Shown one piece after another: positions 1 to 8,589 of a stretch of DNA of 64,000 nt (positions are counted from its first letter, which is position 1; each line of letters opens with the position of its first letter). Below the pieces are notes generated by a model, which saw only the letters and a list, made by a program, of their open reading frames with translations, made no database searches and was not told the DNA's origin. This stretch comes from Geomicrobium sp. JCM 19038 (GTDB taxonomy: Bacteria > Bacillota > Bacilli > Bacillales > Marinococcaceae). A program made the translations under genes and the position numbers. Where the stretch lies: assembly GCF_000698125.1 (NCBI RefSeq), contig NZ_BAXA01000010.1, positions 80,059-144,058 of the forward strand, written 5' to 3'.

Positions 1-338
1 TGATTTTACTTGTGCTGCTCGTACTCGGCTTATTTCTAGAAGGCATCGCGATTCTCGTTTTGACATTGCCGGTCATTTATCCAATTGTTATGGAACTTGG
101 ATTCGATGGCATCTGGTTTGGGATTATGATGGTGATGGTCATTAACATCGGCTTAATTACGCCGCCTCTTGGAATCAGTGTCTACATTATAAGTGGTGTC
201 ATGAAAGACATTAAGATTGAGAGAATCTTTAAAGCGGTGATCCCGATGGTTGCTGCCATGCTTGTCGCTGTCATTCTATTCATTCTATTCCCAGAATTAA
301 TTACGTTTGTTCCGAATTTGATGACAGGTGGAGGATAA
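1..338 (+). CDS. TRAP transporter large permease (DctM family), C-terminal part
   Basis: This is the 3' end of a gene that starts upstream of the window; the frame is open from base 3. The visible ~110 residues are very hydrophobic, with three or four membrane helices and the motif NIGLITPPLG that is typical of the C-terminal half of TRAP DctM subunits. The family imports carboxylates using a periplasmic-type binding protein and a sodium gradient. It sits directly before a regulator and an aromatic-acid degradation cluster, so uptake of an aromatic or organic acid is a reasonable inference. The substrate cannot be read from this fragment. Confidence 0.85.
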   Translation, partial: ILLVLLVLGLFLEGIAILVLTLPVIYPIVMELGFDGIWFGIMMVMVINIGLITPPLGISVYIISGVMKDIKIERIFKAVIPMVAAMLVAVILFILFPELITFVPNLMTGGG

Positions 339-345
339 CATCGCA

Positions 346-378
346 AGGTATGAAGATAAGCTTCATACCTAGTTTTTT
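346..378 (+). terminator. Rho-independent terminator after TRAP gene
   Basis: A 10-bp perfect stem (AGGTATGAAG / CTTCATACCT) with a 5-nt loop is followed by AG and six T. It separates the transporter from the regulator that follows. Confidence 0.85.
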
Positions 379-400
379 CATTAAGAGGAGTGAATGATAC

Positions 401-2254
401 ATGAAGCCGGATCTCTATAAATCGATGTCGAAAGAAAAAGGAAAACTTTATCTTGACGGCGAGCGAATGATTCTTACATCAACGAATGTGTTCGGCACAC
501 TCCGCAAGGATCTTATCGACAATATTGGAAAAGATCGGACGAAAGGCTTTTTAATACGGTATGGTTGGAACTTAGGTAACAATGATGCCAAGAAGGCATT
601 GGCCAATCAGTATCGTTCTGTAGAAGAGATATTAAGACAAGGGCCCGTTTTACATATGCTTAAAGGATACACCGATGTAAAAACAACTTCTTTAAAGATT
701 GATCACTCAGGAGCAGTACATGTGGAAGGAATGTGGTTCAGCTCCTACGAAGCGGAAGAACATATTCGCCAGTTTGGGTTATCAGAAGTGCCTGTATGCC
801 ATACGCTTACAGGTTTTGCGAGCGGTTATTATTCAGAAGTGTGCGGTCACCAAGTGATTTTTAAGGAAGTCAGCTGTAAGGCACGTGGTGATAAGGAGTG
901 CAACTATGTAGGAAAGTCGTTATCTGCATGGACCGATGAGATTGCAGATGAGGTGTTGTATTATGAACCTTCTCCAATTAAGAATGAATTGCAATCGACG
1001 TATGAACAACTGCTACAGGAGCGAAACAACTTATCGAAAGCCTTCCTCATCCATCAACGCTTAACCGAAGCGTTAATGAGCGGCAGTGACCTTCAAGCGA
1101 TTTCGGATATCGTCTACAGAGAAAATGGAACAGCAATCGTTATTGAAGATATTCAGTTACAGCCTATTGCTTTCGCTGGAGTGGATGTACTTTCATTAGA
1201 CGAGATTCGCCATGACATTGAAAAAACGATCGAGAACCAGCGATTGGTTAACTTTCAAGCGATGAACCAAACAAGTGTCATTGTCGGTCAATCTTATCAT
1301 CGCCTAACATCCCCGATCTTTTTAGAAAAGCAGCAGCTTGGGTACTGTTCGCTTCTTTATACCAACGGCACGTATTCATCAGAAGCAGATCAAATGATCT
1401 TAGAACGGGTAGCGACGGTTTGTTCATTGTATTTAATGAATGAGAAAAGTGCTTTTGAAGCCGCAGAACGAATGAAAGGACATTTTCTAGACCAAATCTT
1501 AAATAAAGAGTTGTCGTCTGCAAAAGAAATCGTAAAGCGTGGTCAATTCGTGGAAATGAATCTTGATCAGCCTTATTACATGGTTGTGTTGAAGTATCGT
1601 GTCGAGCAATTGGAAATGAAAAGCGACCTGTATTTTCATGAGCAATTAATGGAACGAGTCGTTGATTTCTTTAAGAGGTCTTCTGATAAATTAATTGGTC
1701 AACGCAATGGGAATCTAGTTTTTTTAATGCAAGATTCTACTGCGAATGGTGAGACAGTCAGAAAGCAATGTACATCATTGCTATCTAACCTAACAAAAGA
1801 ATTTAAAGGGTACTCATTTAAGATGGGTGTGAGTACGCGCAGTGAGTTGATTCTTGAAGCACCTGAACGTTATGAAGAATCGGTCACAGCGGTACAAATG
1901 ACGACACTCGCGAACCAATTGACGTACTTTGACGACTTAGGCATGACAGCTCTCTTAATTCGCTCAAACGACAAGAACATGATTGAACAAAAAGCAAGAC
2001 AGTTGCTAGGAGAGTTGTATGATCAACGATTCGAAAACCATGACTTCCTAAAAACATTGTATGTGTTCTTGATCAACGGAGGGAATTTGGAGAAATCAAT
2101 GACACAATTGGCGCTGTCAAAGAGCGGCCTTCGCTATCGAATTAGCAAGTTAGAAAGTCTTTTAGGTACGAGCCTTCGCGATCCTATGCATAGTCATCAG
2201 ATCTTAGTTACGTTGCAAGTACTCATTGCAGAAGGGGAGCTACACGTAGACTGA
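401..2254 (+). CDS. XylR_N-V4R-PucR hybrid transcriptional regulator
   Basis: A 617-residue sensor-regulator. Residues ~1-105 look like the XylR_N effector domain and ~120-185 like the V4R domain (HTLTGFASGY, then Cys-rich KARGDKECNY). A predicted helical linker follows at ~190-225, then a GAF-like stretch and a PucR-type central region. The C-terminal ~60 residues are the PucR_C helix-turn-helix (LALSKSGLRYRISKLESLLG). XylR/DmpR proteins with XylR_N-V4R normally carry a sigma-54 AAA module; here it is replaced by a PucR output, so it should act on sigma-A promoters. It lies 120 bp upstream of hpaB on the same strand, which makes it the likely activator of that cluster. The ATG is preceded by AAGAGGAG. 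Confidence 0.85.
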   Translation: MKPDLYKSMSKEKGKLYLDGERMILTSTNVFGTLRKDLIDNIGKDRTKGFLIRYGWNLGNNDAKKALANQYRSVEEILRQGPVLHMLKGYTDVKTTSLKIDHSGAVHVEGMWFSSYEAEEHIRQFGLSEVPVCHTLTGFASGYYSEVCGHQVIFKEVSCKARGDKECNYVGKSLSAWTDEIADEVLYYEPSPIKNELQSTYEQLLQERNNLSKAFLIHQRLTEALMSGSDLQAISDIVYRENGTAIVIEDIQLQPIAFAGVDVLSLDEIRHDIEKTIENQRLVNFQAMNQTSVIVGQSYHRLTSPIFLEKQQLGYCSLLYTNGTYSSEADQMILERVATVCSLYLMNEKSAFEAAERMKGHFLDQILNKELSSAKEIVKRGQFVEMNLDQPYYMVVLKYRVEQLEMKSDLYFHEQLMERVVDFFKRSSDKLIGQRNGNLVFLMQDSTANGETVRKQCTSLLSNLTKEFKGYSFKMGVSTRSELILEAPERYEESVTAVQMTTLANQLTYFDDLGMTALLIRSNDKNMIEQKARQLLGELYDQRFENHDFLKTLYVFLINGGNLEKSMTQLALSKSGLRYRISKLESLLGTSLRDPMHSHQILVTLQVLIAEGELHVD

Positions 2255-2297
2255 TACGAAGTGTCTAATAAATTCAAAAAGTTAGACACCTCGTATC
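2253..2297 (+). promoter_or_regulatory. Long inverted repeat after the regulator gene
   Basis: GATACGA-a-GTGTCTAA pairs with TTAGACAC-c-TCGTATC across a 12-13-nt loop, giving 15 pairs with one mismatch. It overlaps the stop codon of the regulator. There is no T-run, so it is either an operator or an RNA processing/attenuation hairpin rather than a simple terminator. Confidence 0.5.
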
Positions 2298-2331
2298 GTA
2301 GATCATCGATGATTGAACCGATAAGATGGAA

Positions 2332-2354
2332 GTATGATTTGGACGTAATCATAC
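2332..2354 (+). promoter_or_regulatory. Perfect inverted repeat upstream of hpaB
   Basis: GTATGATT and AATCATAC form perfect 8-bp arms separated by 7 nt, ending 8 nt before the hpaB ribosome site (AGGAGG, 2363-2368). The position suits an operator for the adjacent regulator or a leader hairpin controlling translation. Function is inferred only from position and symmetry. Confidence 0.45.
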
Positions 2355-2375
2355 AACCACTTAGGAGGTTTTCAT

Positions 2376-3893
2376 ATGATGAACGGAAAAGAGTACTTAG
2401 AGAGTCTCAATGATGGAAGAGTTGTCTATTTGAATGGAGAGGAAATTGCTGATGTAACGACGCACCCTGCGTATCGGAATGCCGCAAGGTCGATTTCATT
2501 GTTGTATGATGCACTTCACGATCCTAAGAAACAAGACATTTTAACGACAACAACAGAAGATGGATACAAAACACATAAATTCTTCAAAGCGTCGGAAAGC
2601 GCAGAGGAACTGTTAGGTGCACGGGATGCAATGGCTGAATGGACGAAATTGAGCTATGGATTCATGGGAAGAACGCCTGACTATAAAGCCGCTTTTACAG
2701 GCTCTCTTGGACCTTACGCCGATTTCTATAAAGGGTTTGAAGACAATGCACGCAGATGGTACAAAAAAGCACAACGTGAGATGCCGTTTTGCAACCATAC
2801 GATCGTAAATCCACAATTAGACCGAGATCAGCCACTACACAAAAACAAAGATGTTTTCGTTCGTGCAGTAGAAGAACGTGATGACGGCGTAATTGTAAGC
2901 GGTGCCAAAATGGTCGGCACATCTGCAGCGTTGACTCACTATAACTTTGTGGCGAATTATTCACCGCAAGACCTCGGAGAAGGAGATCAAAGCCATGCGT
3001 TAATCTTCTTCGTCCCGATGAACGCACCAGGCCTAAAAATTGTCAGTCGTCAATCGTATGAAGAAATGGCAACAACGTTAGGGACACCATTTGATTATCC
3101 GTTATCGAGTCGATTTGATGAGAATGATGCGGTCATCGTTTTAGACAACGTTCTCATTCCATGGGAAGACATCTTAACGTATAAAAATGTGGACATTGCC
3201 AATGGCTTCCGTCCGAAAACAGGCTGGTTAAATCGCTATACTTTCCAAGGGTGTACGCGCTTTGCTGTGAAGCTCGATTTCATGGTCGGTCTCTTAATTA
3301 AAGCGACGAGAATGGCAGGTACACACAATTTCCGCGGCGTACAAGCGAATATCGGAGAAGTCATTTCTTACCGCAACATGTTCTGGGCAATCTCGACGGC
3401 GATGGCGACGAACCCGGAAAAAGGCGCAAATGGCGTTGTGCTTCCGAACTCAACGTATGCAACCGCTTACCGAACGTTCGCACCGACCGTTTGGCCAAAG
3501 ATCAAGCAAATCTTTAATTCGGTCGTCGCTGGTGGTCTAATATCAATTCCATCAAGCGCCAAGGACTTCCAAAACCCTGAGCTCCGACCATATTTAGATA
3601 TGTATTATAAAGGATCAGGCGGTGTGTCTGCGGAAGAGCGTATTAAGTTGATGAAGTTGATTTGGGACGCGATCGGCACAGAATTCGGCGGACGTAATGA
3701 ACTCTACGAAATGAATTATGCAGGCAATAATGAAGGAATTCGCCTAGATGCACTGAAGCTTGCACAAACGAAAGGTGAGACAGACCGATACATTGACTTT
3801 GTAGATCAAGCGATGAGTGACTACGATCTTGACGGCTGGACGAATGACACATGGTTAAACCCAGATCACAGCAAAGAGAAGATCCTTTACTAA
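2376..3893 (+). CDS. hpaB: 4-hydroxyphenylacetate 3-monooxygenase, oxygenase component
   Basis: 505 residues, the size of HpaB/HpaH FAD-dependent hydroxylases. It hydroxylates 4-hydroxyphenylacetate to homoprotocatechuate (3,4-dihydroxyphenylacetate) using FADH2 supplied by a separate reductase. Family landmarks are the N-terminal GKEYLESLNDGR, the PQLDRDQP stretch near residue 148 and the C-terminal GTEFGGRNELYEMNYAGN motif. The reductase partner is encoded four genes downstream (hpaC). The ring-cleavage and aldehyde-dehydrogenase genes directly downstream fit the same pathway. Two ATG codons in tandem follow AGGAGG, so the start may be 2376 or 2379. Confidence 0.93.
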   Translation: MMNGKEYLESLNDGRVVYLNGEEIADVTTHPAYRNAARSISLLYDALHDPKKQDILTTTTEDGYKTHKFFKASESAEELLGARDAMAEWTKLSYGFMGRTPDYKAAFTGSLGPYADFYKGFEDNARRWYKKAQREMPFCNHTIVNPQLDRDQPLHKNKDVFVRAVEERDDGVIVSGAKMVGTSAALTHYNFVANYSPQDLGEGDQSHALIFFVPMNAPGLKIVSRQSYEEMATTLGTPFDYPLSSRFDENDAVIVLDNVLIPWEDILTYKNVDIANGFRPKTGWLNRYTFQGCTRFAVKLDFMVGLLIKATRMAGTHNFRGVQANIGEVISYRNMFWAISTAMATNPEKGANGVVLPNSTYATAYRTFAPTVWPKIKQIFNSVVAGGLISIPSSAKDFQNPELRPYLDMYYKGSGGVSAEERIKLMKLIWDAIGTEFGGRNELYEMNYAGNNEGIRLDALKLAQTKGETDRYIDFVDQAMSDYDLDGWTNDTWLNPDHSKEKILY

Positions 3894-3965
3894 AAGCATC
3901 TCCAGTCACGATGTGAGAAGCGAATGCCTGAATTGAAGATTCAAAGAGAAGAGAGGGACAAGACG

Positions 3966-5483
3966 ATGACAAATCACGTGAAATCTTACAATGAAAATCA
4001 AGTTGCAGTGCCTCAAGTGCAAGATATCAAGTTATACATTGATGGAACATTTGTGGATGCAGAGAGTGCTGAAGTGTTTGATAATGTGAACCCTTTTACG
4101 AATGAGAAAATCAATCAAGTAGCCTCCGGAGGAAAAGGGGATATTGATCGCGCTGTAAAAGCGGCTCGCAAGGCGTTTAACGGAGAGTGGGGTAGCCTTA
4201 AAGTTAGTGAACGGTTGAAGTATGTCAACAAGATTGCCGATTTGATTGACGAACACATCGATGAAATTGCTCCTTTAGAATCGTATGATACGGGCTTGCC
4301 AATTAGCCAGACGAAGAAAATGGTCGCAAGAGCCGCGCAGAATTTCCGCTTCTATGCAGAAATGGTTTCAAGCCGCTTAGTCGGGGAGGTTTATCAGGTA
4401 GATGATGAGTTCCTGAACTACACGATTCATAAACCGGTAGGCATCGCGGGGTTGATTACGCCGTGGAACGCCCCGTTCATGCTTGAAACGTGGAAGATTG
4501 CACCTGCGTTAGCGACCGGTAACACCGTCATTCTTAAACCTGCGGAATGGTCTCCATTAACTGCCAATCGCCTGGCAGAGATTATTCACAAAGCAGGGCT
4601 TCCAGATGGGGTCTTCAACGTTGTACACGGTTTCGGCGAAAATGCCGGTGCAGCACTCGTTGCTCACCCAGACGTAGAACTGATTTCATTTACGGGAGAA
4701 ACGACGACAGGTTCAGAAATTATGAAAAATGGTGCAGATTCATTGAAACAGTTTTCAATGGAACTCGGTGGGAAATCACCAATTATCGTCTTTGATGATG
4801 CGGACTTTGAACGAGCGCTAGACGCATGTACGTGGGGGATCTTCTCATTTAATGGGGAGCGCTGTACGGCGAACTCTCGCTTATATGTTCATGAGAAGAT
4901 CGCAGAACCGTTCACGCGTGCACTCCAAGAGCGTGTAAGGAATATCCGCGTCGGCGATCCGCTAAAAGCCGAGACGCAAGTCGGGCCACTCATCCACAAG
5001 AAGCACTTTGACAATGTCAACCGTTATCTTGATATAGCAAAAGAAGAAGGCTGCCAAGTGATACAAGGTCATGTATCATCAGAGTTTGAAAACGGGAACT
5101 TCGTGCCGCCAACGATTCTACTAGATGCTAGTCAAGACATGAAGGTGGTGCAAGAAGAGATTTTCGGTCCTGTTATTGCCGTTATGGCATTTAAAGACGA
5201 AGAAGAAGTCATTGAAAAAGCGAACGACGTTCGTTACGGGCTGGCAGGGTACGTCTGGACGAACGATCTACAGCGTGGCCATCGGGTAGCGCAAGCAATT
5301 GATTCAGGCATGTTATGGGTTAATTCTCAAAATGTCAGAGATTTAAGAACACCGTTTGGTGGTTCGAAGCATAGCGGGATTGGTCGTGAAGGAGGCCACT
5401 ATGCGTTTGAATTTTACACAGAGCTTCAAGTCATTCATGTTGCGATGAAAGAGCATCACATTCCACAATTCGGAAAAAATTAA
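3966..5483 (+). CDS. hpaE: 5-carboxymethyl-2-hydroxymuconate semialdehyde dehydrogenase
   Basis: NAD-dependent aldehyde dehydrogenase, 505 residues from the ATG at 3966. This start has GAGAGGGA 8 nt upstream, whereas the in-frame ATG at 3924 lacks a ribosome site. Conserved family motifs are present: TPWNAPF, LKPAEWSP, FTGETTTGS, the catalytic-glutamate motif ELGGKSPI and the catalytic cysteine in FNGERCTAN. It would oxidise the semialdehyde formed by ring cleavage of homoprotocatechuate. The order hpaB-hpaE-dioxygenase-hpaC supports HpaE rather than a betaine-aldehyde or general dehydrogenase, but substrate assignment rests mainly on context. Confidence 0.88.
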   Translation: MTNHVKSYNENQVAVPQVQDIKLYIDGTFVDAESAEVFDNVNPFTNEKINQVASGGKGDIDRAVKAARKAFNGEWGSLKVSERLKYVNKIADLIDEHIDEIAPLESYDTGLPISQTKKMVARAAQNFRFYAEMVSSRLVGEVYQVDDEFLNYTIHKPVGIAGLITPWNAPFMLETWKIAPALATGNTVILKPAEWSPLTANRLAEIIHKAGLPDGVFNVVHGFGENAGAALVAHPDVELISFTGETTTGSEIMKNGADSLKQFSMELGGKSPIIVFDDADFERALDACTWGIFSFNGERCTANSRLYVHEKIAEPFTRALQERVRNIRVGDPLKAETQVGPLIHKKHFDNVNRYLDIAKEEGCQVIQGHVSSEFENGNFVPPTILLDASQDMKVVQEEIFGPVIAVMAFKDEEEVIEKANDVRYGLAGYVWTNDLQRGHRVAQAIDSGMLWVNSQNVRDLRTPFGGSKHSGIGREGGHYAFEFYTELQVIHVAMKEHHIPQFGKN

Positions 5484-5504
5484 AAAGGCAAAAGGAGGAG
5501 CACA

Positions 5505-6485
5505 ATGAACTTTGATATTATCCGTACAGGGCGTGCTATTTTACATGTAACAGATTTAGAACGCTCCAGACGTTTTTATGAGGCTCTTGGGTTTATTGAA
5601 ACGGAATCAGATGAGGACAATATCTTTTATCGTGGTCTCGAAGAACACAACCACCATAGTTTGTGGCTAAAGAAGAAAGAAAAAGCAGCAGTCGAAGCGA
5701 TTAGTTATAAGGTAACATCGGAGAACGACCTTGATGCGTTGGCGGATTTCTACACGAATGAAGGCTATGACGTGAAGTGGATGGAGAAAGGAACGCAACC
5801 TGCGGTCGGTCGTACGCTTCGAGTCCAAGATGTATCTGGACTTCCGACGGAATATTATGCCGAAATGCAAACGGTTGAGCGTCTGCTTCAGCGTTATGAT
5901 CTATACAAAGGCGCTAAAGTGCAGCGGATAGATCATTTCAACTGTATGGTCGCTGATGTTGAGAAAGCCTACAACTTCTATACGAATGAATTAGGTTTTG
6001 CTTGTTCTGAATATACGGCAGGAGAAGAAGAGCGGATTTGGGCAGCTTGGCTGCACCGGAAGCCGACGGTTCACGATGTTGCCTACATGAACGGTCAAGG
6101 ACCTCGTCTTCATCATGTTGGCTTCTGGTTAAAAGACCCGATGAGTCTAATTGATTGCTGCGACGTTCTTGCGTCAATGGGCTATGCACCGAACATCGAG
6201 CGGGGACCAGGACGTCACGGATTGTCCAATGCCTTTTTCCTTTATTTAAGAGATCCAGACGGCCATCGCATCGAGCTGTATAATGGCGACTATCTAACGA
6301 GCGATCCTGACTTTAAACCGATTAAATGGGACCTTGACGATCCGATGAGACAAACGTTCTGGGGACACGAAGCACCGGATAGCTGGTTCGATGAAGCTTC
6401 TCTTGTACTGGATGTTCATACGGGTGAAGAAGTTGGTCTGAACGAACCGACGCTGAAGAAACGGAAACCGACGTTCGTCATTTAG
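5505..6485 (+). CDS. hpaD: 3,4-dihydroxyphenylacetate 2,3-dioxygenase (type I extradiol)
   Basis: 326 residues with two vicinal-oxygen-chelate repeats (about 8-120 and 140-260). It matches the Brevibacterium/Arthrobacter homoprotocatechuate 2,3-dioxygenase layout: metal ligands map to His144 (RIDHFN), His204 (RLHHVGFW) and Glu257 (HRIELYNGDY), and the catalytic acid-base histidine to His190 (TVHDVAY). It cleaves homoprotocatechuate next to the hydroxyls to give the substrate of hpaE. It starts 21 bp after hpaE with AAAGGAGGAG upstream, so it is co-transcribed. It is unrelated in fold to the LigB-type HpaD of E. coli; the symbol is used for function only. Confidence 0.92.
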   Translation: MNFDIIRTGRAILHVTDLERSRRFYEALGFIETESDEDNIFYRGLEEHNHHSLWLKKKEKAAVEAISYKVTSENDLDALADFYTNEGYDVKWMEKGTQPAVGRTLRVQDVSGLPTEYYAEMQTVERLLQRYDLYKGAKVQRIDHFNCMVADVEKAYNFYTNELGFACSEYTAGEEERIWAAWLHRKPTVHDVAYMNGQGPRLHHVGFWLKDPMSLIDCCDVLASMGYAPNIERGPGRHGLSNAFFLYLRDPDGHRIELYNGDYLTSDPDFKPIKWDLDDPMRQTFWGHEAPDSWFDEASLVLDVHTGEEVGLNEPTLKKRKPTFVI

Positions 6486-6581
6486 TAGCGAAACGTTTGG
6501 AATAGGATGATGAGTACGTGGTGTTAGGCGCAGTGTCACTCGTTGACTTGAATACGAACTCTAACTGTGAGGTGTCGATCA

Positions 6582-7040
6582 ATGGATGATTTATTATTTC
6601 GAAAAGCAATGGGGAAATTCGCCACAGGCGTGACCGTCATCACGACAGAAGTTGAAGGTGACGTACACGGCATGACGGCAAATGCATTTATGTCCGTGTC
6701 GCTAGATCCGAAACTGATCTTAATTTCGGTAGGGAACAAAGCGAAGATGTGTGAGTATATTAAGAAATCGCAATCTTTTGCCGTCAATATTTTAGGTGAC
6801 GACCAACGAGATTTATCGATGGTATTTGCCGGTCAGGTGAAAGAGAAGAAAGAGATTGCATTTGATCAGTTTGAAGAAACACCTGTTATTAAAGATTCTC
6901 TCGTAAGCTTAGCATGCCGTGTCTACCATACGTACGAAGCAGGTGATCACGTATTGTTTGTTGGTGAGGTCAAGAATCTGCACGTGAAAGATGGGGACCC
7001 TCTCACATTTTTCGAAGGCAAGTATAAACAGATTAGTTAA
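6582..7040 (+). CDS. hpaC: Flavin reductase, HpaC-type component of 4-HPA hydroxylase
   Basis: 152 residues from the ATG at 6582, which has GTGAGGTG 8 nt upstream; the in-frame GTG at 6567 is part of that ribosome site. The start MDDLLFRKAMGKFATGVTVIT and the MTANAFMSVSLDP segment are classic for the flavin-reductase domain of HpaC-like short-chain reductases. It uses NAD(P)H to make reduced flavin for HpaB. Clustering with hpaB in one strand-run supports this role over a generic flavin reductase. Confidence 0.9.
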   Translation: MDDLLFRKAMGKFATGVTVITTEVEGDVHGMTANAFMSVSLDPKLILISVGNKAKMCEYIKKSQSFAVNILGDDQRDLSMVFAGQVKEKKEIAFDQFEETPVIKDSLVSLACRVYHTYEAGDHVLFVGEVKNLHVKDGDPLTFFEGKYKQIS

Positions 7041-7066
7041 CAACGTGATGAGCAGGAGGTGGAGAA

Positions 7067-7923
7067 ATGAAGACGTTCAGAATTAAGGATCCTGAAGCGG
7101 TCAGAAACAGCAGTAATCCATGCGTGATGAGTTAGGGTTCTTTGATGGCATTCACCTAGGGCATCAGAAAATTATCGAGACGGCTAAACAAATTGCCAAA
7201 CAGAAAAATCTCAAGCTGGCTGTTATGACGTTTTATCCTCATCCCAGCTCGGTCATTAAGAAAGAAGGAATCACACAATATCTAACGCCTCTACCAGAAA
7301 AAGAGAAACAGTTCAGGGAGCTTGGCGTTGACCTCTTATATATTGTCGAATTTGACATTAAATTCGCAAAGATCCCTCACGATGTTTTTGTAAATCAGTA
7401 TTTAGTGAAGTTAGGTTGCAAGCATGCCGTCGCAGGATTTGACTTTACGTACGGTTGTAAAGGCAAAGGAAATATGAAGCAACTAGAGATCGATGCAAAC
7501 GACCGCTTCGAAGTCACAACAGTGTCTAAGTTCGAGCGGTTCGGCGAGAAAGTAAGCTCAACCCTTCTTCGCGAGAAAATCACATCAGGGCGTGTAGAAG
7601 ATGTACCATTCTATTTGGGGAAACGATACACAATCAACGGAATAATACGGGGAGAGCAGTCGAGGCACGTGTTGGATGTATCCCCGGATTATATGCTTCC
7701 GGGTAACGGACGATACGAAGTCACCGTAATCATACGAAACGAGCGTACAAAAGCGATTTGTGAAGTATCCGATCAGGATGAACTGCTCGTTCAGTTTGAC
7801 AGAAACATGTGGATTGAAGACGGGGAAGCCGTGGTGATGGAGTGGGAGAGCTTGATCGCAGATGCAGGCAGGGAGCGGGTGTATACATGCAGTCGTGATG
7901 AGCGGCTTGTGTACTTGATATAG
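7067..7923 (+). CDS. RibF-like FAD synthetase, frameshifted near 7132
   Basis: The N-terminal adenylyltransferase half of RibC/RibF is clear: GFFDGIHLGHQKI near the start, a FDFTYGCKGKGN motif in the middle and SSTLLREKI later. The C-terminal ~100 residues do not show the riboflavin-kinase signature of bifunctional RibF, so this paralogue is likely FAD synthetase only. A strong ribosome site (AGGAGGTGG) precedes ATG 7067, whose frame stops at 7135; one extra base near 7132 joins MKTFRIKDP... to GFFDG exactly as in RibF. Alternatively translation starts at ATG 7120. Being last in the hpa cluster, it may supply FAD to HpaB. Confidence 0.75.
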
Positions 7924-7934
7924 AGACAATAATC

Positions 7935-7959
7935 GGAAATGAAGCTAGCGCTTCATTTC
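7935..7959 (+). repeat. Terminator-hairpin copy 1 flanking MITE copy 1
   Basis: GAAATGAAG-CTAGCG-CTTCATTTC hairpin without a T-run. It is repeated 338 bp later (8298-8322) with two loop differences, this time followed by eight T. The pair brackets the MITE-like element as a target duplication. Confidence 0.7.
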
Positions 7960-8297
7960 GAGGCTGTTGAGAAACATAAATGTACCAGAAGTGTACTCGT
8001 AAATGAGTAAGCGGCTTCTGTGGCTACGCTTGCCGCGGGCGTTGCCCGAGCTTAGTGCTACGCACGATGATCTTCTGCTAACGAATAAAGGAAGTTCAAC
8101 AGCCATTGCTTATAGCAATGGTGTCGAACCAACCTGCTTTGCAGGCCGCCGCAGGCGTCTTCGCCAAGACAGCCGCTTTTATATGGCATGTTGAATTTAC
8201 AAAAGCAACACTAAATGTATTACCTTAATACATTTAGATATAAATTCATTCACTTATTACTTCTATTATAGAAGAACAGGACTTTTCCGACATTCTG
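7960..8297 (+). mobile_element. MITE-like element, copy 1 (338 bp, non-coding)
   Basis: Begins with a GAGGCTGTTGAGAAAC end and finishes with GGACTTTTCCGACATTCTG; the ends are imperfect inverted repeats of each other. The same sequence occurs inverted at 54621-54847. Both copies contain a strong GC-rich palindromic core (AAGCGGCTTCTGTGGC ... GACAGCCGCTT) and an AT-rich right third, and both sit between two copies of a terminator hairpin. No transposase is encoded, so it would move in trans. This copy carries an extra 116 bp (8042-8157). Confidence 0.75.
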
Positions 8298-8330
8298 GGA
8301 AATGAAGTTAGTGCTTCATTTCTTTTTTTT
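8298..8330 (+). terminator. Terminator (hairpin copy 2 flanking MITE copy 1)
   Basis: GGAAATGAAG-TTAGTG-CTTCATTTC followed by eight T. This is probably the original terminator of the hpa/FAD-synthetase transcript, now displaced 340 bp from its gene by the element. Bases 8331-8540 hold no gene that I recognise. Confidence 0.8.
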
Positions 8331-8589
8331 GCTTGTCAATTGTAGGGAGCAGATCGGATGGATCAATCAATACGCTAGTTAACAAGTGTCCAATAAATAG
8401 GGGTTCAGTACATATTAGTTCTGTGGAGCCTCAACTCGCTTCTTTCGTTGCAATCAGATGTCTATAATGGTAGTAAACGATGACTGCAACTATGCCGGTG
8501 TATGAATTTGTGTAAAAGAAGTCCGACTTCTAGAAGGAGGGATTTCTATCAATATTATTGTAAGTATAGCGAGTGCTTTTTGTAGCAGT

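Noticed and set aside
4547..4795. 82-codon ORF in another frame inside hpaE
   Set aside because: Arg/Cys-rich translation without ribosome site; a shadow of the real gene.
7120..7923. ATG 7120 as the start of the FAD-synthetase gene
   Set aside because: It has no ribosome site and would remove the family's N-terminal strand; a strong site precedes ATG 7067 in the alternative frame.
8003..8194. 63-codon ORF inside MITE copy 1
   Set aside because: It spans palindromic repeat sequence, has no ribosome site and is destroyed in the second copy; the element is non-coding.
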